From Bifidobacterium criceti (GTDB lineage Bacteria; Actinomycetota; Actinomycetes; Actinomycetales; Bifidobacteriaceae): 64,000 nucleotides of DNA. The notes beneath the pieces were generated by a model. That model was given only the letters and a program-made list of their open reading frames with translations, did not search any database and was not told the origin of the DNA. Every line of letters starts with the position of its first letter. Position 1 is the first letter of the stretch. The translations under genes and the position numbers were made by a program. This document shows, in pieces, positions 36,786 to 46,788 of this stretch. The DNA lies in the NCBI RefSeq assembly GCF_002286935.1, contig NZ_MVOH01000006.1, positions 310,001-374,000 of the forward strand. Direction: 5' to 3'.

Positions 36786-37868
36786 TCAGTCCTGCGCGGT
36801 TTCCGTGCCGTCGGCGTCCTTCGCCTGCTCGCCCTGTTCGCGGACGAGCTGCTCGGCCTTGCGCTTCGCGTACGCCTCCTCGGATTCGATGCCGATCTTC
36901 CATCCGGTGAGCTTCGCGGCAAGGCGCGCGTTCTGCCCTTCCTTGCCAATCGCGAGCGACAGCTGGTCCTCGGGGATGAACGCGATCGCCGTCATGTTCT
37001 TCTCGCTCACGACATGCACGCCCGAGACGTTCGCCGGCGAAAGCGCGGCAGCGATGAACTTCGCCGGATCGCTCGACCAGTCGACGATGTCGATCTTCTC
37101 CGAACCGAGGTTCTCCATGACGGCGCGCACACGCGAGCCGCTGGGGCCGATGAGCGCGCCCTTCGGGTTGACGCCACGCGTGTTCGCGCGAACGGCGACC
37201 TTCGTGCGGGCGCCGGCCTCACGTGCGATCGCCATGATCGAGACGGCGCCCGAGACGAGTTCCGGGACCTCGCGTTCGAACAGCTTGCGCACAAGTTCGG
37301 GATGCGAACGCGACACGATGATCTCCGGCCCCTTGAGGCCACGCGACACATTGACGACGTAGACGCGGATGCGCTCACCGTGGCGGTGGCGTTCACCCGG
37401 CACCTGCTCACGGCGTGGCAGAATCGCCTCGACATCGCCGACGGCGACATGCACGTTCTCGGTGTCCTTCACATCCTGCTGGACGACGCCGGTGATGAGC
37501 TTGCCCTTCTGCCCCGAGAAGGCGCCGAAGACCTTGTCGTCCTCCGCCTTGCGGAACAGCTGGGAGATCACCTGACGCGCCGTCGATGCGGCGAGACGGC
37601 CGAAGTCCTTCGGCGTATCGTCGTATTCGTCGCCGAGCTTCGGCGCCGGATGCGGATCGTCTTCGGTGGGTTCCTGGGCGATTTCGTCACGGGCCCAGAT
37701 CGTGAAGCTGCCCGCACGCGGATCGAGTTCGACCCGGGCGTGCTTGGCGGCGTGCGGAGTCTTAAGATAGGCAAGACGCAGTGCCTCGGAGAGCGCCTCG
37801 TCAACGGTTTCGGCATCGATGTCCTGCTCGCGTGCGAGCTGATGAATTCCGTTCAGGTCCAGTTCCAT
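36786..37868 (-). CDS. nusA: Transcription termination/antitermination protein NusA
   Basis: Binds RNA polymerase and controls pausing and termination. The 360-residue protein has the N-terminal polymerase-binding domain (MELDLNGIHQLAREQDI start), an S1 domain (about 130-200, ITGVVQQDVKDTENVHVAVG) and two KH domains (FEREVPELVSGAVSIMAIAR and IGPSGSRVRAVMENL; later LAIGKEGQNARLAAKLTGW). The C-terminal acidic repeats of enterobacterial NusA are missing, as usual in actinobacteria. rimP, commonly its upstream neighbour, is absent here; the next gene is divergent. Confidence 0.95.
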   Translation of the reverse strand: MELDLNGIHQLAREQDIDAETVDEALSEALRLAYLKTPHAAKHARVELDPRAGSFTIWARDEIAQEPTEDDPHPAPKLGDEYDDTPKDFGRLAASTARQVISQLFRKAEDDKVFGAFSGQKGKLITGVVQQDVKDTENVHVAVGDVEAILPRREQVPGERHRHGERIRVYVVNVSRGLKGPEIIVSRSHPELVRKLFEREVPELVSGAVSIMAIAREAGARTKVAVRANTRGVNPKGALIGPSGSRVRAVMENLGSEKIDIVDWSSDPAKFIAAALSPANVSGVHVVSEKNMTAIAFIPEDQLSLAIGKEGQNARLAAKLTGWKIGIESEEAYAKRKAEQLVREQGEQAKDADGTETAQD

Positions 37869-37941
37869 ATGCAGACCTCCTATGAAGTTATGTACGAGCG
37901 CTATGCCCTATGGTCACAGTCCATCATTATCGTAGTGTCCC

Positions 37942-38841
37942 ATGCAGACACCTTCGGCATTCCTCCACCACCCCACACGCCTCGCAACTGCGGCGCTCGC
38001 ACTCATGCTCGCAGTCCTTCCGACGGCATGTACGACACCGCGTGTCGAAGGTCGGGCCGAATCCGAACACAGCGCCGACGTCTGCGCCACACTCAACACG
38101 AGGGCGAAGGCCATATCGGCGCGCGCGGACGCCGACGGCACACCAACGCTCGTCCGGTACACGGCGTCCGACGAAGCGTCGCATGCATGGCTCGACGTCG
38201 CGATCCAATGCCCCACGCACTTCGCCGAAGGCACACTGCGCAGCGCACAGGCACAATATGACGCGCGCAATCTCGCACGCTCACTCGGCATCGGTTACGA
38301 ACCGCTCACCGTGACACGTCTCGACGACGTCGACACACTCACCATAGGCGGCGACACACTCGCACGGATCGCGCTCGCCGAGGACCGCGCGGGATTCGCG
38401 ACGGAAGTGCTCGCGGGACGGTTCACCGATGGCGTAGCCGACGACGCGCGCACCGCGGCGCTCACCGCGGACGGCGACCTCCTCGCGATGAGCAACGACC
38501 ACAAAGAGACCGCGTCACGCCTCATGTATCTCTCGAACGGCGCGAAGGACCTGCGGCGCAAAGTGTACGCGACCGAGGAACTGACGAAGGACAGCGCAAC
38601 CGCGATCGATCCGGCGACCGGATTGCGCGCGAACACCGTCGCCGTCCTCGAAATCGATTGCGTCCGAGACGAGCTCACGGCATTCGACGAGAGCGCACAC
38701 ATCGACGACGCGACGAGGAACGACGAGGAACGCGCGCAGATGGACGCCGCACTTCTGCAACTGTCGATGCTCATCGCGACACACGCATACACGGCGTTCG
38801 CGCTCGGCTACCCCTCGACCGACGCCGCCCTCTTCAGCTGA
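37942..38841 (+). CDS. Hypothetical exported protein, probable lipoprotein
   Basis: Not recognised. A signal peptide is clear: HHPTRLATAALALMLAVLPTAC, with a Cys near residue 30 that could be lipidated, although LPTAC is an imperfect lipobox. The mature part (about 270 residues) is Ala/Asp-rich and helical, with no recognised catalytic motif. It is divergent from nusA with 73 bases between. Codon use is like the neighbours. Downstream come a copy of the 38-bp palindrome and tRNA-Ser. Confidence 0.65.
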   Translation: MQTPSAFLHHPTRLATAALALMLAVLPTACTTPRVEGRAESEHSADVCATLNTRAKAISARADADGTPTLVRYTASDEASHAWLDVAIQCPTHFAEGTLRSAQAQYDARNLARSLGIGYEPLTVTRLDDVDTLTIGGDTLARIALAEDRAGFATEVLAGRFTDGVADDARTAALTADGDLLAMSNDHKETASRLMYLSNGAKDLRRKVYATEELTKDSATAIDPATGLRANTVAVLEIDCVRDELTAFDESAHIDDATRNDEERAQMDAALLQLSMLIATHAYTAFALGYPSTDAALFS

Positions 38842-38910
38842 GACGTACCCTTCAGCAGGCGCATCCTCTTCGGCACTCCCCCCATCGCGCATCCATTCCT
38901 GCACAATGCA

Positions 38911-38948
38911 CCGCAGGACGGTACGCTTACGAAGCAGCCAGCGTACCG
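38911..38948. repeat. Copy C of the 38-bp palindromic element
   Basis: CCGCA-GGA-CGGTACGCT, twelve bases, AGCGTACCG, followed by TCGTATGG. It lies between the lipoprotein gene and the tRNA-Ser(CGA) promoter. Confidence 0.8.
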
Positions 38949-38975
38949 TCGTATGGACGACGACATGCCGATGAT

Positions 38976-39003
38976 TTGACGTGGCGTGAGGGTGTGGCAT
39001 AAT
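38976..39003 (+). promoter_or_regulatory. Promoter of tRNA-Ser(CGA)
   Basis: TTGACG (38976-38981), a 16-base spacer and CATAAT (38998-39003). The start is expected about 20 bases before the tRNA. Confidence 0.75.
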
Positions 39004-39029
39004 GAACAAGTTGCTTGATTGCGACGAAT

Positions 39030-39118
39030 GGATGAGTGTCCGAGCGGTCTAAGGAGCACGCCTCGAAAGCGTGTGAGGGCAACCCCCTCCGCGAGTTCGA
39101 ATCTCGCCTCATCCGCCA
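39030..39118 (+). tRNA. tRNA-Ser (anticodon CGA)
   Basis: A class II tRNA of 89 bases including encoded CCA (39116-39118). Acceptor GGATGAG pairs with CTCATCC plus discriminator G. The anticodon arm CACGC-CTCGAAA-GCGTG reads CGA. A long variable arm and T-arm GCGAG-TTCGAAT-CTCGC are present. Confidence 0.95.
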
Positions 39119-39120
39119 CT

Positions 39121-39152
39121 AGGGTTTCCGGCTTCGGCTGGAAACCCTTTTT
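39121..39152 (+). terminator. Terminator of tRNA-Ser(CGA)
   Basis: AGGGTTTCC (39121-39129) pairs with GGAAACCCT (39140-39148) and runs into a T-tract (39148-39152). Confidence 0.9.
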
Positions 39153-39172
39153 GCTGTTCTCCGCAGACCATA

Positions 39173-39230
39173 GCTGCCAAACGGGACGGAAACAGCCCCG
39201 ATTGCGGGTGGGAACGTAGACGGCGGCTAC
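39173..39230. repeat. Single copy of the tRNA-Pro array repeat, inverted
   Basis: From CTGCCAAACGGGACGG onward this stretch matches the reverse complement of the 93-bp array unit, including GGAAAC(A/G)GCCCCG(A/T)TTGCGGGTGGG, over about 45 bases. It lies between the tRNA-Ser(CGA) terminator and the truA stop. Confidence 0.75.
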
Positions 39231-39261
39231 GAATCGGGACACAACGGCGGCGCCGACGCGG

Positions 39262-40278
39262 CTACGCCTCCGGCAGCGTGCGGCGCGCGCGGATCCGCTC
39301 GGCGCGTGCGGCGAGCTCGTCGTCGGCAGGGTACGCGATGTGTTCGAGCGTGAGCCCTTGGGGCGCGATCGGCCCCGTCGAACCTTCGCGCAACGGCACC
39401 GACATCTTGCGCGCGAACCAGTCGATATCGCGTTTGCCGATGCCCACCTGTACGCACGCCCCTACAAGCGAACGCACCATATTGCGCGCGAACGCATCGG
39501 CGACGATCGTGAAGCACAACAGCCCCGATTCGACGGCCGGCGTCGCATACCACTCCCCCGCGGCAACGTCCGCACCCGAACCGTCCGCACCTTCAGCAGC
39601 CGCGGCGCGCGCAGTGGCGGCATCCGCACCCTCTGCGAACAGCGGACGCGTCGGCACACGCCGCCAATGCGCGCGTTTGACGTCGCGTATCGTCGTCCCT
39701 CCCGGATTCGCGATCGCGAACGAACCAAAATCATGCAATCCCAACGTGAGCGCGGCGGCTTCGTTCATGCGCGCGACGTCGAGTTCGCGGTCGGTGCGCC
39801 ATACGAAGTCCTTGAGCCGCGGATCCCACGGTGTGCGCGCGTCGCACACACGGTACACATACGTACGTTCGAGCGCGGAGAAGCGCGCGTCGAACCCGTC
39901 GGGTGCGACGCTCACGTCGTGGATGGCGATGTCGTCGGGCATCATCCGCGACAGCCGCGTCGCGAACGCGGACACCGGACCGAGTCTCATATGTCCGACG
40001 CACCGCGCGAGCGCGTCGTCGGGAACGTCGAGATGGCATACCTGATGCGACGCGTGCACGCCCGCATCGGTGCGTCCGGCGACGGTGAGACGGTACACCG
40101 TGCTGTCTTCGGATATGCCATCATCGGATGTGCCATCCCCACATGTGCCGCGATGCGCGCCAAGTATCCGATTGATTGCGTTCTCGATCGTCCCCTGCAC
40201 CGTCCTGCCCTTGGGTTGCACGGCCCATCCGTGGAATCCGGAGCCGTTGTATGCCAGATCGATTCGTAAGCGCGTCAC
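39262..40278 (-). CDS. truA: tRNA pseudouridine-38/39/40 synthase
   Basis: Modifies the anticodon stem of many tRNAs. The 338-residue protein opens RLRIDLAYNGSGFHGWAVQP, has the catalytic Asp in VAGRTDAGVHASHQV, and ends with ARNMVRSLVGACVQVGIGK. Two insertions enlarge it: a Gly/Asp/Ser stretch near residues 45-60 and an Ala/Gly-rich stretch near 220-245, giving about 60 residues over the norm. The start is GTG 40278. It follows rplQ, the common arrangement, but a terminator stands between them. Confidence 0.94.
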   Translation of the reverse strand: MTRLRIDLAYNGSGFHGWAVQPKGRTVQGTIENAINRILGAHRGTCGDGTSDDGISEDSTVYRLTVAGRTDAGVHASHQVCHLDVPDDALARCVGHMRLGPVSAFATRLSRMMPDDIAIHDVSVAPDGFDARFSALERTYVYRVCDARTPWDPRLKDFVWRTDRELDVARMNEAAALTLGLHDFGSFAIANPGGTTIRDVKRAHWRRVPTRPLFAEGADAATARAAAAEGADGSGADVAAGEWYATPAVESGLLCFTIVADAFARNMVRSLVGACVQVGIGKRDIDWFARKMSVPLREGSTGPIAPQGLTLEHIAYPADDELAARAERIRARRTLPEA

Positions 40279-40336
40279 ATGACGAGCTTAGCAAACGCGA
40301 GCGCACCGTCGGGCGCGGCGCATGCGGACATGAACG

Positions 40337-40369
40337 AAAAAAGGGCCAGCACCTTGGGGTGCTGACCCT
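40337..40369 (-). terminator. Terminator of the rplQ operon
   Basis: On the minus strand AGGGTCAGCACC pairs with GGTGCTGGCCCT, followed by a T-tract (A-run at 40337-40342 on the plus strand). It is the one protein-operon hairpin here with a clear T-tract. Confidence 0.9.
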
Positions 40370-40389
40370 TGGAGGTCATACGACCGGAC

Positions 40390-40869
40390 TCACTCGGCGT
40401 TCTCGGCCTCGTTCGTCTCGGTCTCGGCCGGAGCCTCAACCGGAGCCTCTTCGTTCGCTGCGACCTTCGTCGCGGCCTCTGCTTCCTTGACGACGGCCTT
40501 CTTCGGGCTCACCGGTTCGGTGACGAGCTCGATGATTGCGGCCGGAGCGGCGTCGCCCCTGCGTGGGGCGATCTTGACGATACGCGTGTAACCGCCTTCG
40601 CGCTGTTCCATCTGTTCGGCGATCTCGGTGAACAGCTTGTGCACGACGGACTTGTTACGGATGACGCGCATCACGCGACGGCGCGAGTGGAGGTCGCCGC
40701 GCTTCGCGAACGTGATGAGGCGTTCCGCGAGCGGGCGAAGACGCTTGGCCTTCGGCAGCGTCGTCGTGATACGGCCGTGCTCGAACAGGCTTGTGGCCAT
40801 GTTCGCGAGCATGAGGCGCTCGTGTGCCGGGCTGGAAGCCAGACGTGGGCCCTTCTTAGGTGTAGGCAT
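40390..40869 (-). CDS. rplQ: 50S ribosomal protein L17
   Basis: Lies near the exit tunnel of the large subunit. Residues 1-115 are the L17 core ([42 protein letters not shown]). An Ala/Glu-rich tail extends it to 159 residues, a length seen in other actinobacteria. It is the last gene of the rpsM-rpsK-rpoA-rplQ unit and is followed by a T-tract terminator. Confidence 0.96.
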   Translation of the reverse strand: MPTPKKGPRLASSPAHERLMLANMATSLFEHGRITTTLPKAKRLRPLAERLITFAKRGDLHSRRRVMRVIRNKSVVHKLFTEIAEQMEQREGGYTRIVKIAPRRGDAAPAAIIELVTEPVSPKKAVVKEAEAATKVAANEEAPVEAPAETETNEAENAE

Positions 40870-40959
40870 GGTTTCTCCTTGATTGCCCCGCCGGGCTCAG
40901 GTGGGCATCTGCCCGAACATCCGAACCCGGCGAAGCGGTGTTGTGTCAAGAGCGGCCGC

Positions 40960-41955
40960 TCACTCGTCTTCCGGTGAGAAGAACGTGGCGCTCTCGAGGT
41001 TGTTGGTGTCGAAGCCGAGCGGCGACGTCTTGAGCGACAGTCCGAGGGACTGCAGTTTTTCCTTGACTTCGTCGATGGACTTCTGACCGAAATTACGGAT
41101 GTCGAGCAGATCCTGCTCCGTGTGGTTGACCAGTTCGCCGACCGTGTGGATGCCTTCACGCTTGAGGCAGTTGTAGCTGCGCTGCGTGAGGTTGAGGTTC
41201 TCGATCGGGACGGTCATCTCCGGATCGTCCTCCTCCACGACGGGAGCAGGTCCGACCTCAACGCCCTCGGCCTGGGTGTTGAGCTCACGGCACAGGCCGA
41301 AGAGCTCGACGAGCGTCGAGCCCGCTGATGCGACGGCATCACGCGGGGAAATGGCCGGCTTGGTCTCCACATCCAGAATGAGCCGGTCGAAATCGGTGCG
41401 TTGTTCGACGCGCGTCGCCTCGACCTTGTAGCTCACCTTGAGCACTGGGGAATAGATGGAATCGACCGGGATGCGGCCGATCTCATCGCCATCCTGCTTG
41501 TTCATCTGCGCGGGGACGTATCCGCGGCCACGCTCGACGGTGAACTCCATTTCGAGTTCGCCATCGTCGGCGAGGGTCGCGATGTGCATCTCCGGATTGG
41601 CGATCGTGACGCCGGCCGGAGGGGTGATGTCCCCAGCGGTGGCCTCACCCTTGCCGCTCTTGCGCAGATACATGACAACGGGCTCGTCATATTCGCTCGT
41701 GAGCACGATGCCTTTGATGTTGAGCAGGATCTCAGTGACGTCTTCCTCAACTCCCGGCAGAGTCGTGAACTCATGCAGGGCACCGGAAATACGCACCGAC
41801 GTGACTGCCGCTCCCGGAATCGAGCTCAAGAGGGTACGGCGAAGCGAGTTGCCAAGCGTGTAGCCGAAGCCCGGCTCGAGTGGCTCGATGATGAAACGGG
41901 AACGCTGAGGGTTGAGCGATTCCTCGGTAAGTGTCGGACGCTGTGCGATAAGCAC
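40960..41955 (-). CDS. rpoA: DNA-directed RNA polymerase alpha subunit
   Basis: The 331-residue protein has an N-terminal dimerisation domain ([29 protein letters not shown], split here in description: FIIEPLEPG and [11 protein letters not shown]) and the C-terminal domain that contacts UP elements and activators ([35 protein letters not shown]). Standard length. rpsD, usually between rpsK and rpoA, is not present. It lies between rpsK and rplQ on the same strand. Confidence 0.97.
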   Translation of the reverse strand: MLIAQRPTLTEESLNPQRSRFIIEPLEPGFGYTLGNSLRRTLLSSIPGAAVTSVRISGALHEFTTLPGVEEDVTEILLNIKGIVLTSEYDEPVVMYLRKSGKGEATAGDITPPAGVTIANPEMHIATLADDGELEMEFTVERGRGYVPAQMNKQDGDEIGRIPVDSIYSPVLKVSYKVEATRVEQRTDFDRLILDVETKPAISPRDAVASAGSTLVELFGLCRELNTQAEGVEVGPAPVVEEDDPEMTVPIENLNLTQRSYNCLKREGIHTVGELVNHTEQDLLDIRNFGQKSIDEVKEKLQSLGLSLKTSPLGFDTNNLESATFFSPEDE

Positions 41956-42031
41956 TGTGTTATCCTTTCAGCTTTGGCCGATGGTGCACTCATCGGCCTC
42001 AAGCGGCTCTATGGATGGTATTGTCTAGTGC

Positions 42032-42430
42032 TCAGACGTGGCGACGCTTCGGAGGACGCACGCCGTTGAATGCCACAGGCGTCGCGTCGGTGATCGAACC
42101 GACTTCGAGGCCAGCGGACTGCAGGGAACGGATCGCGGTCTCACGACCGGAACCCGGGCCCTTGACGAAGACATCGACCTTCTTGACACCGTGCTCCATG
42201 GCCTTGCGGGCCGCGGATTCGGCTGCCATGCCGGCGGCGTACGGCGTGGACTTGCGGGAGCCCTTGAAACCGACGTCGCCACCCGACGCCCAGGACACAA
42301 CCGCGCCGGACGGATCGGTGATCGAGATGATGGTGTTGTTGAACGTTGACTTGATGTGCGCCTGACCGACCGGGATCGACTTGCGATCGCGGCGACGAGT
42401 CTTGCGCGCAGCCTGCTTTTGAGCTGCCAT
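42032..42430 (-). CDS. rpsK: 30S ribosomal protein S11
   Basis: Part of the 30S platform near the mRNA exit. The 132-residue protein has [28 protein letters not shown]-like [15 protein letters not shown] and the basic end [12 protein letters not shown] 42430 gives the family length; 27 further codons are open upstream. Follows rpsM. Confidence 0.96.
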   Translation of the reverse strand: MAAQKQAARKTRRRDRKSIPVGQAHIKSTFNNTIISITDPSGAVVSWASGGDVGFKGSRKSTPYAAGMAAESAARKAMEHGVKKVDVFVKGPGSGRETAIRSLQSAGLEVGSITDATPVAFNGVRPPKRRHV

Positions 42431-42514
42431 TGACCCTCGTTTCCTTGTAACGAACTCTTGGTTTTGTTGGCGCGGCGATGGTGGAAGCCGTGGCCGCGGC
42501 CTGGGGCTCACCTA

Positions 42515-42892
42515 TTACTTGGTGGCCTTCTTCTTTCCGGCGACCGTGCGCTTCGGTCCCTTACGGGTACGCGCATTGGTCTTGGTACGCTGTCCGCGGA
42601 CCGGGAGTCCCTTACGGTGACGCATGCCCTGGTAGCAGTTGATCTGAATCTTACGACGGATATCGGCGTCGATTTCACGACGCAGATCGCCTTCGATCTT
42701 GTAGTTGGACTCGAGGTAATCACGCAGCGTGATGAGCTGCTCATCCGTCAGATCCTTGACGCGCGTATCCGGGTTGATACCGGTCGCGGCAAGGGTTTCC
42801 TTCGCACGAGTGCGGCCCACACCGAAGATGTAGGTCAGCGCGATCTCGATGCGCTTGTCATTGGGGATGTCGACTCCGGCAAGACGTGCCAT
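42515..42892 (-). CDS. rpsM: 30S ribosomal protein S13
   Basis: In the head of the 30S subunit, contacting tRNA and bridge B1. The 125-residue protein has [29 protein letters not shown] and the basic tail [17 protein letters not shown]. Full length. Follows rpmJ after a spacer of 130 bases that holds only a small CAGTCC/GGACTG hairpin. Confidence 0.96.
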   Translation of the reverse strand: MARLAGVDIPNDKRIEIALTYIFGVGRTRAKETLAATGINPDTRVKDLTDEQLITLRDYLESNYKIEGDLRREIDADIRRKIQINCYQGMRHRKGLPVRGQRTKTNARTRKGPKRTVAGKKKATK

Positions 42893-43022
42893 TGCGATTC
42901 CTTCTGTTTCAACGCAGGTCTTGCACCGAGTCTCCCGGTTTCCCGGCCCGGGCCTGCGTTCCCGGGGTTCAGTCCTTGCGGACTGTGGCTCAGTGTCTGG
43001 ATTGTTGTGCCGCTAGATCTGC

Positions 43023-43136
43023 TCAGCCCTGACGCTGCTTGTGACGCGGGTTGGTGCAGATCACCATGACGCGGCCGTGACGACGGATCACGCGGCAGTT
43101 CTCGCAGATCCTCTTCACACTTGGGCTAACCTTCAT
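43023..43136 (-). CDS. rpmJ: 50S ribosomal protein L36
   Basis: A 37-residue zinc-type L36: [20 protein letters not shown] followed by [17 protein letters not shown]. The Cys-Cys...Cys...His zinc ligands (C11, C14, C27, H32) are all present, so this is the zinc-binding form rather than a Cys-free paralogue. It lies between infA and rpsM on the same strand. Confidence 0.95.
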   Translation of the reverse strand: MKVSPSVKRICENCRVIRRHGRVMVICTNPRHKQRQG

Positions 43137-43161
43137 GGTTGTTCCTTACTGTGGTTGTACC

Positions 43162-43380
43162 TTACTTGTATCGGTACGTAATTCGACCACGATTGAGATC
43201 GTATGGGCTCATTTCGAGCACGACGCGGTCCTGCGGCAGGATACGGATGTAGTTCTTGCGCATTTTTCCGGAGATCGTCGCGAGCACGATATGCTTGTTC
43301 TCGAGCTCGACGCGGAACATCGCGTTCGGCAATGCCTCGACGACTCGTCCTTCGACTTCAATCACACCGTCTTTTGCCAT
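43162..43380 (-). CDS. infA: Translation initiation factor IF-1
   Basis: Binds the 30S A site during initiation. The 72-residue OB-fold protein reads [20 protein letters not shown] and ends [16 protein letters not shown]-like ([16 protein letters not shown]). ATG 43380 gives the exact family length. First gene of the infA-rpmJ-rpsM-rpsK-rpoA-rplQ unit, with its own promoter candidate upstream. map, often placed before infA, is absent. Confidence 0.97.
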   Translation of the reverse strand: MAKDGVIEVEGRVVEALPNAMFRVELENKHIVLATISGKMRKNYIRILPQDRVVLEMSPYDLNRGRITYRYK

Positions 43381-43439
43381 AATCTCGATTCCATTCGATG
43401 ATCGACTTACTGCTGTGCCCGAAGACACACCAAATTGCA

Positions 43440-43467
43440 AGAATACACGAAATCTCAAGATATACAA
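43440..43467 (-). promoter_or_regulatory. Candidate promoter of the infA unit
   Basis: On the minus strand TTGTAT (43467-43462), a 16-base spacer and TATTCT (43445-43440). This leaves an AT-rich leader of about 50 bases before infA. The local composition is clearly AT-richer than the surroundings. Confidence 0.55.
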
Positions 43468-43581
43468 ACATGGCGTGTCGTATTATATGCCGATTCCATC
43501 GATGCTTCCCGCTCCCCCTCTATTCCCACCTATTCCCAACACAGGATATGCGGATGCGGATGTCTGGATACGGATACACGA

Positions 43582-43622
43582 CGACGTGTGCACGCGCGCA
43601 TCGCGCTTACGTGCACACGTCG
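43582..43622 (-). terminator. Hairpin downstream of adk
   Basis: CGACGTGTGCACG (43582-43594) pairs perfectly with CGTGCACACGTCG (43610-43622). It separates secY-adk from the infA unit. Confidence 0.75.
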
Positions 43623-43645
43623 GTCCATATAGGAGCGCTGCCGGC

Positions 43646-44224
43646 TCAGTTCGCCTTGACGTTCGCGTCGAGCTTCTCGATGATCGACTGCGAGATCGCT
43701 TCGACTTCGCCGACGCCGTCGACGGTGATGAGCAGTCCGCGTTCCTTGTAGATGTCGAGGAGCGGTGCCGTCTCCTTCTCGTACGTCTCAAGGCGCTTCG
43801 CGATGACCTCAGGCGTGTCGTCGGAACGTCCCTGCTCCTTCGCGCGCTTCGCCATGCGCTCAAGGAGGACGTCGCGTCCGGCTTCGAGGGCGACGACGGC
43901 GTCGAGCGTCTGGCCGAGTTCGGCGAGCATCGCGTCGAGCGCGTCGACCTGCGCCGCGTTGCGCGGATAACCGTCGAGGATCCAGCCGTTCACGGTGTCG
44001 TCCATCGCGAGGCGGTCCTTGACGATCGTGTTCGTCAGCTCGTCCGGCACGAGTTCGCCCTTGTCGGTGTAGGAGAGCGCCTCAAGGCCGAGCGGCGTCT
44101 TGTTCTTGATGTTGTAGCGGAAGATGTCACCTGTCGAGATCGCCGGGATGTCGTAGTGGGCCGCGAGCAGTGCGGCCTGCGTGCCCTTGCCGACGCCCTG
44201 GGGTCCCATGATGAGAAGACGCAT
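43646..44224 (-). CDS. adk: Adenylate kinase (short form)
   Basis: Converts ATP and AMP to two ADP. The 192-residue protein starts MRLLIMGPQGVGKGTQAALL (P-loop), followed by ISTGDIFRYNIKNKTPLG and DGYPRNAAQVDALD. The LID domain is reduced, as in actinobacterial short enzymes; no zinc Cys are present. AAGGACC precedes ATG 44224. It lies 138 bases after secY with a hairpin between. Confidence 0.95.
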   Translation of the reverse strand: MRLLIMGPQGVGKGTQAALLAAHYDIPAISTGDIFRYNIKNKTPLGLEALSYTDKGELVPDELTNTIVKDRLAMDDTVNGWILDGYPRNAAQVDALDAMLAELGQTLDAVVALEAGRDVLLERMAKRAKEQGRSDDTPEVIAKRLETYEKETAPLLDIYKERGLLITVDGVGEVEAISQSIIEKLDANVKAN

Positions 44225-44294
44225 GGTGTGGTCCTTTCTTGTGGTCGTTCGTGTCGATTGTCCACGACAAGCGTACCCGAACGCGCGTATGAAC

Positions 44295-44325
44295 GGAGCC
44301 ACCGTGGCGCGGCCACGGTGGCTCC
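44295..44325 (-). terminator. Hairpin between secY and adk
   Basis: GGAGCCACCGTGGC (44295-44308) pairs perfectly with GCCACGGTGGCTCC (44312-44325) over a three-base loop. It may attenuate secY read-through into adk. Confidence 0.75.
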
Positions 44326-44362
44326 TTGCGGTGCCGTCACCGGATGGGACCGGCGGACGGCA

Positions 44363-45694
<1,332 letters not shown>

Positions 45695-45791
45695 CTTGAG
45701 TTCCCTCCATGTCTAGTACGAACTCGGTCCAGTACGAACGCGTCCGCACACGGTCAAAAAACACACTCTAGAGGAAGAGTCTAGCCCACCG

Positions 45792-45819
45792 TATCTACCG
45801 CTTGCAGCACTGCTACCAA
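45792..45819 (-). promoter_or_regulatory. Candidate promoter of secY-adk
   Basis: On the minus strand TTGGTA (45819-45814), a 16-base spacer and TAGATA (45797-45792), giving a leader of roughly 90 bases before the GTG start. Confidence 0.45.
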
Positions 45820-45852
45820 AATCTATAGAATTTCCGCACATTTCGTATACAG

Positions 45853-45871
45853 AAAACGTTGGCAACGTTTT
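45853..45871. promoter_or_regulatory. 19-bp palindrome resembling a LacI-family operator
   Basis: AAAACGTTG-G-CAACGTTTT, a perfect 9+1+9 palindrome, lies about 35 bases upstream of the candidate secY -35. The form, an AT-flanked palindrome around a central C/G, resembles sites bound by LacI-family regulators. The regulator is unknown. Confidence 0.5.
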
Positions 45872-46061
45872 GTGTCTCCGATGACGGTCGCCGCAGTGAC
45901 TCGCGGCACTTGGTATGCGGGGATGGGTGGGTGTCGTCCATCGTACACGTGGACGGCGTATGCATCAAACGACGGCATCGTCGGCGCATCAAGCGCGCAT
46001 ATGGATCCATCGTCGGTGTGTGTCGATGACGGGCGGTGCCGTCGCCGCAAAAGTGCGGGTA
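45872..46061. other. Intergenic part of the secY upstream region
   Basis: No gene is supported between the palindrome and the terminator at 46062. Short open frames here lack ribosome-binding sites and protein character. A few imperfect repeats of CATCGTCG-type sequence are present. Confidence 0.4.
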
Positions 46062-46104
46062 ATGATATGGTCCCCTCTCGCGTTGCGTGAGGGGACCATA
46101 TCAT
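46062..46104 (-). terminator. Terminator of the spc operon
   Basis: ATGATATGGTCCCCTC (46062-46077) pairs perfectly with GAGGGGACCATATCAT (46089-46104), 16 bp with an 11-base loop, 44 bases beyond the rplO stop. Confidence 0.85.
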
Positions 46105-46147
46105 GAACCGGAATCAGGCCGGAACGGTTGTGTCCGGCCATCCGGAA

Positions 46148-46603
46148 TCAGTCTTCGCTGATCGAGCCACCGGCGGCTTCGATCTTCGACTTGGCGGAAG
46201 CGGAAGCCTTGACACCCTTGATGGTGAAGGCCACCGTCGTCTCGCCCTCGCCGAGGACCTTGACCGGACGGTTGGCGCGGACGGCGCCCTTGGCCACGAG
46301 ATCGGCCACGGTGACGTCGCCACCCTGCGGGAAGAGTTCCGCGAGGGTGCTGATGTTGACGACCTGGTACTCGGTCTTGAACGGGCTGCGGAAGCCACGG
46401 AGCTTCGGCAGGCGCATGTAGAGCGGCAGCTGGCCACCTTCGAAGCCAGGACGAACCTGGTAACGCTTCTTCGTGCCCTTGTCGCCACGGCCCGAGGTCT
46501 TGCCCTTCGAGCCTTCGCCACGGCCGACGCGAATGCGGTCCTTCTTGGCGCCCGGTGCCGGACGGAGGTCATGCATCTGCAGAATGTTGTTCTCTTCAGC
46601 CAT
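46148..46603 (-). CDS. rplO: 50S ribosomal protein L15
   Basis: A 151-residue early-assembly protein of the large subunit. The Gly/Arg-rich N-terminal part ([16 protein letters not shown]) and [19 protein letters not shown] are diagnostic. ATG 46603 ([13 protein letters not shown]) is chosen; an in-frame GTG two codons earlier sits closer to AGGAGG and cannot be excluded. Last gene of the spc block before the terminator. Confidence 0.95.
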   Translation of the reverse strand: MAEENNILQMHDLRPAPGAKKDRIRVGRGEGSKGKTSGRGDKGTKKRYQVRPGFEGGQLPLYMRLPKLRGFRSPFKTEYQVVNISTLAELFPQGGDVTVADLVAKGAVRANRPVKVLGEGETTVAFTIKGVKASASAKSKIEAAGGSISED

Positions 46604-46605
46604 GA

Positions 46606-46788
46606 TCACTCAGCCTCCTCGACCTTGACGAGATGACGCACGACGTTGATGAGGCCGCGCGTCGTCGAATTGTCTTCACGGACGACGCTCTGGCCGATCT
46701 TGCGAAGGGCCAGCGTCTGCACGGTCGCGCGCTGCTTCGGGTTCGCACCGCACACGCCATGCACGAGCGTGATCTTGAGATTAGCCAT
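46606..46788 (-). CDS. rpmD: 50S ribosomal protein L30
   Basis: A 60-residue protein: [20 protein letters not shown], then [18 protein letters not shown] overlaps the rpsE stop by one base (TGATG), so translation is coupled. Standard length and position between rpsE and rplO. Confidence 0.95.
   Translation of the reverse strand: MANLKITLVHGVCGANPKQRATVQTLALRKIGQSVVREDNSTTRGLINVVRHLVKVEEAE

Noticed and set aside
44295-44325. Relation of the secY-adk hairpin to a similar GGAGCCACCGTGG at 63845 in glgX
   Set aside because: The second copy lies within coding sequence and shares only about 13 bases; no inverted partner is present there.
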